Assembly: GCF_003987015.1 (NCBI RefSeq)
Contig: NZ_PIPQ01000002.1
Coordinates: 62,001 to 126,000 of the forward strand
Reading direction: 5' to 3'
Length of the DNA: 64,000 nucleotides
From: Aliidiomarina taiwanensis
Lineage (GTDB): Bacteria > Pseudomonadota > Gammaproteobacteria > Enterobacterales > Alteromonadaceae
Part shown: positions 37,374 through 46,117 of the stretch, piece after piece
How the letters are laid out: each line of letters opens with the position of its first letter
How positions within the stretch are numbered: the stretch's first letter is position 1
The notes under the pieces: model-generated
Database searches by the model: none
What the model saw: the letters and a program-made list of their open reading frames with translations, nothing else
What the model was told of the DNA's origin: nothing
Position numbers and translations under genes: made by a program

Positions 37374-38255
37374 ATGAAATTCTCTTTAGGGCCTGTTTTG
37401 TATTTTTGGCCAAAGCAAAAAATGCAGGCGTTTTACCAGCAAGCAGCAGAAAGCAGCGTGGATATTGTGTACTTGGGTGAAGCTGTGTGCAGTAAGCGGC
37501 GAGAGCTTAAATTCGACGACTATATGAATATAGCGCACATGCTGCGCGAAGCTGGTAAGCAAGTGTGCTTGTCCACAATGACCTTGCTGGAAGCTCCTTC
37601 TGAACTGCGGGAATTACGCCGTTACTGCGACAATGGCGACTTCCTAGTAGAAGCCAACGACGTGGGGGCAATGAGCATGCTCAACGAAAACTCACTCCCC
37701 TTCATTGCGGGCTCTGCCATTAGCGTTTACAACCACCACACCCTACGCCGCCTAATTAACTTAGGCATGCAGCGCTGGGTGTTACCTGTGGAGCTGTCTG
37801 GGGAATGGGTGGGGCAGTTACTCGCACAGAACCTGGTACAGGAAGTACGCAGCTGCTTTGAAACAGAGCTGTTTGCTTTTGGCCACATGCCCTTGGCGTG
37901 GTCGGCCCGTTGTTTTACGGCCCGCTCGGAGCACAGACACAAAGACCAATGTGAGCTCTGCTGTATTAAATATCCCAACGGACGGATTGTGGACAGTCAA
38001 GACGGCCAGCGGGTGTTTGTACTGAATGGCGTGCAAACCCAGTCGGGCGACCGTTATAACCTGATTAACCAGTTGCCCAGTATGCATGATAAAGTGGATG
38101 TGGTTCGCCTAAGTCCTCAAGCGGAAGGTACCTTTGAGTGGCTTGAGAAATTTAGAAATAATATTCACGGAGAAGCACCGCAACCACTGGAGAAAAACGA
38201 CTGCAATGGGTATTGGTTGAAGCTCGCTGGCATGGTGCAGCAAGTAGAAGCCTAA
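37374..38255 (+). CDS. ubiV: UbiV, partner of UbiU
   Basis: U32-family protein binding a [4Fe-4S] cluster through Cys in GEAVCSKRR and SARCFTARSEHRHKDQCELCC. 293 aa (E. coli 292). 15 bases after ubiU with its own ribosome site (AGAGGA). Confidence 0.95.
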   Translation: MKFSLGPVLYFWPKQKMQAFYQQAAESSVDIVYLGEAVCSKRRELKFDDYMNIAHMLREAGKQVCLSTMTLLEAPSELRELRRYCDNGDFLVEANDVGAMSMLNENSLPFIAGSAISVYNHHTLRRLINLGMQRWVLPVELSGEWVGQLLAQNLVQEVRSCFETELFAFGHMPLAWSARCFTARSEHRHKDQCELCCIKYPNGRIVDSQDGQRVFVLNGVQTQSGDRYNLINQLPSMHDKVDVVRLSPQAEGTFEWLEKFRNNIHGEAPQPLEKNDCNGYWLKLAGMVQQVEA

Positions 38256-38294
38256 AAAGCGGTGGTGTGGACAGCAACAGGAGATAAATACAGT

Positions 38295-38846
38295 ATGACA
38301 CAAGCAAGTAATGCGCAGCAGGTCGCACGCATTGGGATTGTAACCGTCAGTGACAGAGCCAGTGTAGGCGCCTATGAAGACATTTCCGGGCCAGCCATTA
38401 AAGACACACTGTCAGACTACTTAACCTCCCCGTGGGAGCCGGTGCATCGGGTGATTGCCGACGAGCAAGCTCTCATTGAGGCGACTTTAATAGAGCTGGC
38501 CGACCAAGAAGACTGCCGCCTCATTGTAACCACAGGCGGAACAGGGCCAGCGAAGCGTGATGTGAAACCTGAAGCCACAGAAGCGGTGTGCGACCGCATG
38601 ATGCCAGGGTTTGGCGAATTAATGCGTATGGAGTCGTTAAAATACGTACCTACGGCTATTTTGTCGCGTCAAACGGCCGGTTTGCGTCATCAAACGTTAA
38701 TTATTAACTTGCCCGGCAAACCAAAAGCGATCCGTCAGTGCTTAGACGCCGTGTTCCCGGCTGTGCCGTACTGCATCGACCTTATGGATGGCCCTTACCT
38801 GGAATGCGACGAAGCGGTGATCAAACCCTTCCGCCCGAAAAAATAG
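38295..38846 (+). CDS. mog: Molybdopterin adenylyltransferase Mog
   Basis: Adenylates molybdopterin before MoeA inserts molybdate. IGIVTVSDRASVGAYED, TTGGTGPAKRDVKPEAT, MPGFGELMRM and NLPGKPKAI place it in the MoaB/Mog family; the longer middle and C-terminus (AVPYCIDLMDGPYLE) match Mog rather than MoaB. 183 aa from the ATG at 38295 (AGGAG 11 bases upstream). Probably cotranscribed with ubiUV. Together with moeA and the moa operon it completes the cofactor pathway inside this window. Confidence 0.9.
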   Translation: MTQASNAQQVARIGIVTVSDRASVGAYEDISGPAIKDTLSDYLTSPWEPVHRVIADEQALIEATLIELADQEDCRLIVTTGGTGPAKRDVKPEATEAVCDRMMPGFGELMRMESLKYVPTAILSRQTAGLRHQTLIINLPGKPKAIRQCLDAVFPAVPYCIDLMDGPYLECDEAVIKPFRPKK

Positions 38847-38847
38847 G

Positions 38848-40626
38848 TCAGCCGCGATTGAGCACAAACAAATAAATAACCAGCAGCAGGGTGATAAACC
38901 AAAACCCCGACAACAACTGCCAAAACAGTAAACTACTGTTTTTAGTGCTTTGTTTTACTTCTTCTTTGAGGAACTCGGGGTTGGGCTGGCGAATATCTCG
39001 CATAAAGTCCGCCACTGTGGTGTAACGCTGTTGCAGGTCGAAGTTTGTGCCTTTCTTTAACGCTCTATCAAGCCACACGGGTATGGCGGGGTTGACCCGC
39101 GTGGCACTAATATAGCGCAGCTTGTCGTAGTCGCTGGGTACTTTGCAGTCTTCTATTTTGTCGCCATAGGGTAAAGCCCCGGTAAACAGCTCGTAGGCAA
39201 TGGTGGCTAAGGAATAAAGGTCACCCTGAATGGCGGAGTTTTTGCCCGTTAGATACAAGGGGTCCGAGTACAGCGCAGTACCCAGCACAGAGTCGTGGTC
39301 GATAGGAATGAAAATTTCCGCAACACCCGCCACAAACACAGAGCCAAAGTCCACAATAACAGCCCGCTCTTCACCGCTTTCAGCGTCTTTTTGAATAATA
39401 ATATTGCCAGGCTTTAAGTCTTGGTGAATGGCTTCGTTGTCGTGAAACGCCTGAATGCCTTGGGCCACTTGGTTCAAAATATTTAAGGCTCGAGCCGGTT
39501 TAATGGGCTGACCGTTTTGCTGCCATTGCTCGCTCAGCCAGTCTTCCATGTTCTGCCCTTCCACAAACTCCATTAAGTAATACAAAAAGCTTCTTGGGCG
39601 TGACTGGCGGATAACTTTTACGACGTAAGGGTTGTCGATGCGGCTGCCAATCCATTCTTCACGAATAAAGCGTTCTATGTAGCTGCTGTCGTCTTCGTAG
39701 TTAGGAGAAGGGGTTTTCATGGCCGCCAGTTGCCCAGTGGCTATGTCTTTCACCAGGTACATTTGGCTGCGACTGCTGGCGAATAGCTCTTTTATTACTT
39801 CTAAACCGTCCACCTTCATGCCTGGCGTAAAGGCAGGCGGGAAAGGCAGTTTGGTTAAGCGGTGGTGGAAGTCGTCGATGTCTTGGTTTGGTAGCTGATT
39901 TATTTGCAGCAAAATAATCGAAATGTTGTCGTCGCACCCATTGGCCAAGGCAAGTTGTTTTAGTTCTGCAACCGCTACTTGGCAAGAGCCAGCGTCTGAC
40001 AATACCTGATTAATTTTTGCTGGGTCAACAAAGTCGTGCAGGCCGTCGGAGCTAATCAGGAGCTTGTCTCCGACTTCAAGCTGCATGCTTTGGTAGTCTA
40101 GCGTGAGGTTGCCGTCCATACCCAGAGCTCGGGCTAGAAATGTCCGACCTTTGCTTAAATAAGCGGTGTGATCTGTGGTGCGTTGCTCCAGCTGCTGGTT
40201 GCGCCAGTGGTAAATACGACTGTCACCCACATGAAATAAGTGGGCCGTATGGGACTTAATAACCACAGCACTGAAGGTGCACAGGTGACCTTTATTTTCG
40301 CTGCTATAGGCATGGCTATGACGAAATAGCCGTAAGTTGATAGTAGAAAGCACTTGCTCGGCGCTTTGCTTTACCGACCAAGTGTCGGGTGTTTTAAAGT
40401 AGTCCGTCAGAAAGCTGTTGAGTGCCGTTTCACTGGCTTGCTGACCCGCCTCGGCGTTGCTGACACCGTCGGCCACCACAAAGGCTGCGCCCTTATAGTT
40501 TTGTAAGTAAGTGCTGTCGGGAACCAGGGCCCCGGCAGCATCTTCATTTGTTTCCTTGCCCGCAGCGCTGCATGTGCAGTGGTAGTCTAGCTGCAGCGCT
40601 TGGTTGTGTGCGGGCATTGTTTCCAT
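38848..40626 (-). CDS. PP2C phosphatase - Ser/Thr kinase fusion, membrane-tethered
   Basis: One chain combining a PP2C phosphatase (about residues 12-245: VADGVSNAEAG, HVGDSRIYH, SSDGLHDFVD, CDDNISII), a Hanks-type kinase (about 270-550: AAMKTPS, HQDLKPGNIII, VDFGSVFV) and one C-terminal membrane helix (about 570-588). The glycine-rich loop is degenerate (ELFASSRSQMYLV). It begins 3 bases after the upstream nitrate/nitrite transporter gene and must be cotranscribed. Similar kinase/phosphatase proteins accompany nasA-type transporters in pseudomonads. Which protein it phosphorylates is unknown; control of the transporter is an inference from linkage. Confidence 0.9.
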   Translation of the reverse strand: METMPAHNQALQLDYHCTCSAAGKETNEDAAGALVPDSTYLQNYKGAAFVVADGVSNAEAGQQASETALNSFLTDYFKTPDTWSVKQSAEQVLSTINLRLFRHSHAYSSENKGHLCTFSAVVIKSHTAHLFHVGDSRIYHWRNQQLEQRTTDHTAYLSKGRTFLARALGMDGNLTLDYQSMQLEVGDKLLISSDGLHDFVDPAKINQVLSDAGSCQVAVAELKQLALANGCDDNISIILLQINQLPNQDIDDFHHRLTKLPFPPAFTPGMKVDGLEVIKELFASSRSQMYLVKDIATGQLAAMKTPSPNYEDDSSYIERFIREEWIGSRIDNPYVVKVIRQSRPRSFLYYLMEFVEGQNMEDWLSEQWQQNGQPIKPARALNILNQVAQGIQAFHDNEAIHQDLKPGNIIIQKDAESGEERAVIVDFGSVFVAGVAEIFIPIDHDSVLGTALYSDPLYLTGKNSAIQGDLYSLATIAYELFTGALPYGDKIEDCKVPSDYDKLRYISATRVNPAIPVWLDRALKKGTNFDLQQRYTTVADFMRDIRQPNPEFLKEEVKQSTKNSSLLFWQLLSGFWFITLLLVIYLFVLNRG

Positions 40627-40629
40627 AGG

Positions 40630-42120
40630 TTACCTGTGTCCTACTTCAATGGTGTGAACTGTACCGTCGGGCATGACTTCTGTAATATGGCCTTTCGGGT
40701 TGTCCATAAAATACACAGCCATAAAGCCGATAAGAGCTGAAGCGGCAATGACATAAAAGAACTGACTGTAGGTAACAAAGCTGAGAATGGTTAAGTACAC
40801 CACAGCTCCCACGTTACCGTAAGCGCCTGCCATACCGGCAATTTGCCCTGTCATGCTGCGTTTAATTAAAGGAATCATGGCAAATACAGCCCCTTCACCT
40901 GCTTGTACGAAGAAAGAACAAGCCATGGTGACAATAACAGCAAGAGGAATCCACCAGTGGCTGTCAATTAAGCCCATGAGGAAGTAACCCACAGACAGGC
41001 CAGCAATCATAATCATTAAGCTGCGACGGCGTCCGTATTTGTCAGAAAACCAACCACCCATTGGGCGCGACATCAGGTTCATAAAAGCGAACCCAGAAGC
41101 CAATAAGCCCGCTGTTACTGGCGTAAGTGAGTCGAAGGTTTGTAAGAAGTACAGTGGCAGCATAGACACCACAGCCAGCTCAGAGCCAAAAGTAGCAAAA
41201 TAGGCAATGTTCAAAATGCCCACTTGTTTAAAAGAGTATTTTTCAAGCTCTGGCACACCTTCGCGAAGGTGTTCTGCGTTAATGTCCCACGTTTGGTAAC
41301 TTTGGTAAATAAACAAGACAACAAGAATAGCAAAAAACACATACATGCTGGCTTCAGAAATTAAATTCACACCATTCGGTGCCAATCGCCAAGCCAGCAA
41401 GGCCAGTGCTAAATACATAGGAATATTCATAATGAGCAAAGCCCATAAAGCACCCCAGGAAGAGACCGTCATGGCGCCGCTTTTCTTGGGCTTGAAATAA
41501 ATAGAGCCTTTGGGCGTATTGCGTGCATAGCGGTAAAATATAAGGCCATAAAACCCACACAGCACACCCACAAGAGCAATGGCATAACGCCAGCCGTCGT
41601 CACCACCAAAGGCCAAAGCGATTGCTGGTAAGGTCATAGAAGCTGCGGCCGAACCAAAGTTACCCCAGCCACCGTAAATGCCTTCCGCAGTACCCACTTG
41701 GTGGGCAGGAAACCATTCACTCACTAAACGAATGCCAATGACAAAGCCAGCACCTACAAAACCAAGTAAAAAGCGGAAAATAGCTAAGCTGGTATAGGTA
41801 TTAGCAAAGGCAAAACCTAAACAAAGCACGCCGGAAATAAGGAGCAATCCGGAGTAGATGAGCCGTGGCCCTAACTTGTCGACCAAAATACCCACCACAA
41901 TACGCGCAGGAATAGTAATGGCGACGTTTAATATAAGCAGCGCTTTTACTTGAGTGTCGGTCAAGCTTAAAGAGGCTTGAATAGCCGTTAGCAGTGGAGC
42001 ATGGGCAAACCACACGGCGAAGGTTAAAAAAAACGCAAACCACGTTAAATGAAGCGTTTTTATTTTGGGGTCACTCAAGCGAAGTAGATTAATACGGCTC
42101 GCTGATGGTACAGGTGTCAT
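40630..42120 (-). CDS. NarK/NasA-type nitrate/nitrite MFS transporter
   Basis: Twelve-helix MFS protein, 496 aa from the ATG at 42120 (GAGG six bases upstream). [32 protein letters not shown] (in parts) at TM1 and [17 protein letters not shown] plus [12 protein letters not shown] are typical of the NarK nitrate branch nearest to assimilatory NasA. An in-frame upstream start (42309) would add 63 unconserved residues. First gene of a two-gene operon with the kinase/phosphatase. Direction of transport is not deducible. Confidence 0.88.
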   Translation of the reverse strand: MTPVPSASRINLLRLSDPKIKTLHLTWFAFFLTFAVWFAHAPLLTAIQASLSLTDTQVKALLILNVAITIPARIVVGILVDKLGPRLIYSGLLLISGVLCLGFAFANTYTSLAIFRFLLGFVGAGFVIGIRLVSEWFPAHQVGTAEGIYGGWGNFGSAAASMTLPAIALAFGGDDGWRYAIALVGVLCGFYGLIFYRYARNTPKGSIYFKPKKSGAMTVSSWGALWALLIMNIPMYLALALLAWRLAPNGVNLISEASMYVFFAILVVLFIYQSYQTWDINAEHLREGVPELEKYSFKQVGILNIAYFATFGSELAVVSMLPLYFLQTFDSLTPVTAGLLASGFAFMNLMSRPMGGWFSDKYGRRRSLMIMIAGLSVGYFLMGLIDSHWWIPLAVIVTMACSFFVQAGEGAVFAMIPLIKRSMTGQIAGMAGAYGNVGAVVYLTILSFVTYSQFFYVIAASALIGFMAVYFMDNPKGHITEVMPDGTVHTIEVGHR

Positions 42121-42193
42121 AGTAGCCTCGATAGTTAGGTTAGTACTCAAGGGTAGAGAGCCTACATTTTCTGCGGCTTCTGCTTTAGATTGC

Positions 42194-42207
42194 TTGATCT
42201 GCGTCAA
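42194..42207. promoter_or_regulatory. FNR box between the two NarK-type genes
   Basis: TTGATCTGCGTCAA matches the FNR consensus at 9 of 10 positions. It lies 74 bases upstream of the minus-strand transporter start and 216 bases upstream of the plus-strand narK start, so it most likely serves the transporter-kinase operon. Confidence 0.6.
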
Positions 42208-42301
42208 AAGGCAACGCAAGGCTGCTTCTACTTGGCAATCAAAGGTATTCCTTTTGGGGTGGGGGTTGGGGCGGCCTAAGGTGCGAAAAATGCACAGCTT
42301 A

Positions 42302-42317
42302 TACCCCAAAGTAGGTA
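42302..42317. promoter_or_regulatory. Possible NarL/NarP 7-2-7 site
   Basis: TACCCCA-AA-GTAGGTA: both heptamers fit TACYYMT at 6 of 7 with a 2-base gap. It lies about 106 bases before the plus-strand narK start. Weaker than the sites at narG, nrdG and moaA. Confidence 0.4.
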
Positions 42318-42422
42318 GTGAGAAATGGCGTCATAGCGCAATAGGTTCATAGTGGGTAGCGCTGTGGCTGTGTAGTGTGTGACCAAAAAAAAGCGTTATC
42401 ATACCCAGAAAAGAGGTGCAGA

Positions 42423-43688
42423 ATGGACACAAACCTACCCCATGCTTGGCGAGCGTTAACAGTGGCAACCCTGGCGTTTAGTGCAAACTTTTCCGTGTGG
42501 GTTATTTACGCCGTACTCGCAATAAATATTCAACAACAACTAAATTTAAGCGGCGTCGAGCTGGGCGTCTTATTATCCGCTCCAATGCTCTCTGGCGCTG
42601 TACTCCGCATTCCTATTGGGTTGTTGGCCGAATACCAGTCCGCACGCCGCTTGTGGATTGTGCAAATGTTGATCACTATTCCCTCGTTAGTCATTCTTCC
42701 CTTCATCAAAAGTTATGTGGGCTTCCTGTGGATAGGTCTGTGGATAGGTGTGAGTGGCGTGTCGTTTACCCTAGGTGTGCGTTACGTCACAGACTGGTTT
42801 GCCAGCCGCCAGCAGGGGCTGGCGCTGGGCATTTTTGGAGCAGGCAATGCCGGGGCCGCTATTTCCTTTGTGGCCATTCCATTTCTGGTGCAGCATTTAA
42901 GTTGGCAGTGGACGGGTCCCGTGTATGCCGTTGGCTTGCTTGTGATGACGCTTATTTTTGTGTTTCTAGCTCCCAAGCCCCCACATTACATAACCTTAAG
43001 TAGCGCACCGTGGCGCACTCATTTGGCGCCATTAAAAGAACTTCGGGTGTGGCGCTTTAGCCTGTATTACTACTTTGTGTTTGGCAGTTTTTTAGCACTT
43101 ATTCTATGGCTGCCTAGCTATTACATGCGGGCCTATGAAGTGACCTTTGCCCAAGCCATGGGCTTTACTCTGTTTTTCGTTGCGACCTCCAGCATGGTGC
43201 GAGCCTTAGGCGGGTGGATGGCCGACCGCTACGGTGGTCGCTTAGTGAATTGGGCGGTGTTTTGGGTGTGCTTGGTGTGCTTGTTCTTTTTAAGTTACCC
43301 GCCAACCACAATGACCATTCACGGCCTTGAGCGTGACGTGGTGCTTTCCATTGAGGTGAACGTGTGGCTGTTCACAGCGCTTATTTTTGTGATAGGCATT
43401 GCTCAAGGGTTAGGGCGGGCGAGTGTACTGAAGGTGCTCCACACCCATTACCCTAACCACATGGGGTCGGTAGGGGGCGTGGTAGGAGCGTTAGGTGCTG
43501 TTGGAGGTTTTACTTTGCCGGTGGCTTTCGGGTTGGTACAAGACTTGCTAGGTATTAACAGCGGAGCCTTTATGGTGCTCTATGCGGTACTCGCTATGTG
43601 CATGACAGCTATGTTTTTTGCCATACGCAAAGAGCGGTATCAAAAAGAGCTTGCCCAAGCCCGCGCCAATACATTTTATGCCGAATAG
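42423..43688 (+). CDS. Second NarK-type nitrate/nitrite transporter (NarK1-like)
   Basis: MFS transporter of 421 aa from the ATG at 42423 (AGAGG upstream). LSAPMLSGAVLRIPIGLLAE, GVSGVSFTLGVRYVTDWFASRQQG and GLALGIFGAGNAGAAIS are NarK signatures. It belongs to a different branch from the 496-aa transporter, and the pair resembles the NarK1/NarK2 division of denitrifiers. Followed at 33 bases by nnrS, so probably coexpressed with it. Confidence 0.88.
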   Translation: MDTNLPHAWRALTVATLAFSANFSVWVIYAVLAINIQQQLNLSGVELGVLLSAPMLSGAVLRIPIGLLAEYQSARRLWIVQMLITIPSLVILPFIKSYVGFLWIGLWIGVSGVSFTLGVRYVTDWFASRQQGLALGIFGAGNAGAAISFVAIPFLVQHLSWQWTGPVYAVGLLVMTLIFVFLAPKPPHYITLSSAPWRTHLAPLKELRVWRFSLYYYFVFGSFLALILWLPSYYMRAYEVTFAQAMGFTLFFVATSSMVRALGGWMADRYGGRLVNWAVFWVCLVCLFFLSYPPTTMTIHGLERDVVLSIEVNVWLFTALIFVIGIAQGLGRASVLKVLHTHYPNHMGSVGGVVGALGAVGGFTLPVAFGLVQDLLGINSGAFMVLYAVLAMCMTAMFFAIRKERYQKELAQARANTFYAE

Positions 43689-43720
43689 CCTTTTGGCTTT
43701 CCCTGCAGATTAAGAGGAAT

Positions 43721-44929
43721 ATGAACGTGCAAGTAACACAACAAGCAAAAGAAGACGCCCTTGCCCCTTTATTGCGGCAAGCGTTTCGCCCCATGTTTTT
43801 ATTTGGCGCACTTTTTAGTGTGTTGGCCATGGCCTTATGGGGGCTCGTTCTGTCGGGAGCCGTGAGCCTCAACCCCTATGCGAACGTGGTGTTCTGGCAT
43901 CAACATGAAATGCTGTTTGGTTTTGTGGCCGCCATTATTGTTGGTTTCTTATTAACCGCAGTGCAAAACTGGACAGGCGTTCGCGCGACCCATGGCTACC
44001 CATTGCTTTGGCTGACGCTTATTTGGTTAGCGGGGCGCTTGCTTATGTTATTTGGTGGCTCGGTACCTGCTGTCTTGGTTGCCGTGGTGGACCTGGCCTT
44101 TCTACCTACGGCTGCACTGTTTTTTGCTGCTATTCTACTGAAAGCGGGCAAACTCAAAAATATGTTTTTTGTGCCTGTTTTGCTACTGCTTGCCGTGTGC
44201 AACTTGCTTATGCACTTAGGTGTATTGCTTAACCAGTTTCACTTTATAAGCCATGGCAGCACCAATGCTGTGTGGCTTATTACGCTGATTATGGCGGTGG
44301 TTTCTGGGCGTGTATTGCCCATGTTCACAGCCAATGGCACCCAAACACCCCGGGTGCAGCCGGTGGCTTGGCTGGATAAGCTGGCGCTTGGCAGCTTGTG
44401 GCTTATTTTTGCGCTGCATTTCTTTTTACTTGTGCAGTACATACCAAGCGCGGTTATGTCGGCGCTTTTTGCAGTAGCAGCCCTTGCCACCTTGGTGCGC
44501 TTAGTGCGAGTACGCTTTTGGGTAACACTGAAAGTGCCATTAGTGTGGAGCCTGCATGTGGCTGTGGCCTTTATTCCTATTGGCTTGGCTTTGTTTGCTT
44601 TACGCTATGCAGGAATGAATATCAGTGCTAGTACCGCCATACATGCGTTAACAGCCGGGGCCATGGGTATAATGATATTGTCCATGATGGCGCGGGTTTC
44701 GCTTGGTCATTCAGGTCGGCCATTGCAGCCGAAACGCCTGATGACACTCGCCTTTATGCTGATTATTGTGGCGGCTAGCGTGCGGGTCATTACAGGTGGT
44801 TGGTTCCCAGTGTCGGCATTGGGCTGGTACAGCTGGGCAATTGCTGCTTGGGTGTTGGCCTATGGTTTTTATATTGTGATTTACTTTCCAATTCTAACCA
44901 CACCACGGGCCGACGGCCGCCCAGGGTAA
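43721..44929 (+). CDS. nnrS: NnrS family membrane protein
   Basis: Haem- and copper-containing integral membrane protein linked to resistance to nitric oxide. 402 aa with about 12 hydrophobic segments. Typical FRPMFLFGALFSVLAMALW, WHQHEMLFGFVAAIIVGFLL and SMMARVSLGHSGRPL, including the conserved histidines. ATG at 43721 with AAGAGGA upstream; an extension to 43598 overlaps narK and was rejected. Stops one base before the convergent moeB end. Confidence 0.92.
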   Translation: MNVQVTQQAKEDALAPLLRQAFRPMFLFGALFSVLAMALWGLVLSGAVSLNPYANVVFWHQHEMLFGFVAAIIVGFLLTAVQNWTGVRATHGYPLLWLTLIWLAGRLLMLFGGSVPAVLVAVVDLAFLPTAALFFAAILLKAGKLKNMFFVPVLLLLAVCNLLMHLGVLLNQFHFISHGSTNAVWLITLIMAVVSGRVLPMFTANGTQTPRVQPVAWLDKLALGSLWLIFALHFFLLVQYIPSAVMSALFAVAALATLVRLVRVRFWVTLKVPLVWSLHVAVAFIPIGLALFALRYAGMNISASTAIHALTAGAMGIMILSMMARVSLGHSGRPLQPKRLMTLAFMLIIVAASVRVITGGWFPVSALGWYSWAIAAWVLAYGFYIVIYFPILTTPRADGRPG

Positions 44930-45706
44930 CTAGGCGGCACAAACAGTGCAGTTGTCGCGTTTAGGCAACTGCATGGTGTGAAAGTGGGCATAGGCTGCGT
45001 CGTAAATAAGCACCTTGCCCACTAAGGGTTCACCCACACCCATGAGCAACTTTAAAGCTTCCACCGCTTGCAAAGTGCCTACTACGCCCACTAATGGGGA
45101 AAGAACCCCAGCTTCCATACAGCTTAATTGTTGCTCGCCAAAGTAATGGCTAAAGCATTGATAACAAGGGGTGTCGGGCTGCATAGGGTAGACAGCAACC
45201 TGCCCTTCCATACGAATAGCCGCCCCAGACACCAAGGGAATGCTTTGGTCGAAACAATACTGATTTAAACACTGGCGAATGGCCACGTTATCGGTGCAGT
45301 CAATGACAAGATCAAAAGCAGGCAAGTGCTGCACACTGAGGAGCGAGTGGATAGTCTCGGACGTTAAGCGCGCAGTCACACTGTGAAGTTGGCAGTCACT
45401 ATTTAGGTGACGCACGGCCTGTATGGCAGTTTCGGCTTTGTAGGCACCTATGTCTTGCTCGCGGTACAGTATTTGCCGCTGTAAATTACTTCGTTCAATC
45501 ACGTCGTCGTCCACCAAGGTAATGCGGCCTACACCACTGCCTACCAGGTAGGGTAAGACTGCACAGCCTAGTCCGCCTGCCCCCACCACCAATACGTGGC
45601 TAGCCAGCAGCTTTTCTTGACCGGCAAAGTCAACGCTAGGTAATAAAATATGCCGCGCATAACGAAGCGACTGTTCGTCGGTCAGTTCAATGTGTGGTGT
45701 TGTCAT
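44930..45706 (-). CDS. moeB: Molybdopterin-synthase adenylyltransferase MoeB
   Basis: E1-like enzyme that adenylates the C-terminal glycine of MoaD. Nucleotide motif VVGAGGLGCAV, catalytic Asp in DCTDNVAIR, and two zinc-binding pairs CYQC and CTVC. 258 aa (E. coli 249). Its start lies 20 bases inside the 3' end of the DUF454 gene, so it is coupled to the norR operon instead of the moa operon. Confidence 0.93.
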   Translation of the reverse strand: MTTPHIELTDEQSLRYARHILLPSVDFAGQEKLLASHVLVVGAGGLGCAVLPYLVGSGVGRITLVDDDVIERSNLQRQILYREQDIGAYKAETAIQAVRHLNSDCQLHSVTARLTSETIHSLLSVQHLPAFDLVIDCTDNVAIRQCLNQYCFDQSIPLVSGAAIRMEGQVAVYPMQPDTPCYQCFSHYFGEQQLSCMEAGVLSPLVGVVGTLQAVEALKLLMGVGEPLVGKVLIYDAAYAHFHTMQLPKRDNCTVCAA

Positions 45707-46106
45707 GAGGGTGTCCTTTAGCAGTTACATTCAACGAAGAGGGTTGTTCTGGGCGGCGCCAAAGCCACACTAATACGGCTACGACAAATACAGAAATAGC
45801 AGTTGCAATCAGTTTGGGCGCAGCGCTGAGCCATAGTAAGCACAAACTTAAGGCTATCATGCCACTGGCCAAGTACTTGGCCTTGCGGGGCACGACACCT
45901 TGGGCTCGCCAATGGCGAATGGGGGGCCCAAAAGTTGGGTGAGCCAACAGCCACAGCTCAAGCCGAGGCCACCCCTTCCCAGCACACCAAGCGGCCAGAA
46001 TAAGAAAGGGCACCGTAGGCAAGCCGGGCAGTGGCACACCAATAAGTGCCAGTATTACTGCGAGTATTGTGGCCAGTCGCCAGAGCACAGTGCGTAGCAG
46101 GTGCAT
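45687..46106 (-). CDS. DUF454 (YbaN-type) inner-membrane protein
   Basis: 139 aa with hydrophobic segments around 10-50 and 80-115. IGVPLPGLPTVPFLILAAWCAGKG and HPTFGPPIRHWR are typical DUF454 blocks. Function unknown; members often lie near haem, nitrogen-oxide or copper genes. Strong ribosome site (AAGGAG), 11 bases after norR. Confidence 0.88.
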   Translation of the reverse strand: MHLLRTVLWRLATILAVILALIGVPLPGLPTVPFLILAAWCAGKGWPRLELWLLAHPTFGPPIRHWRAQGVVPRKAKYLASGMIALSLCLLWLSAAPKLIATAISVFVVAVLVWLWRRPEQPSSLNVTAKGHPHDNTTH

Positions 46107-46117
46107 GGTCGCTCTCC

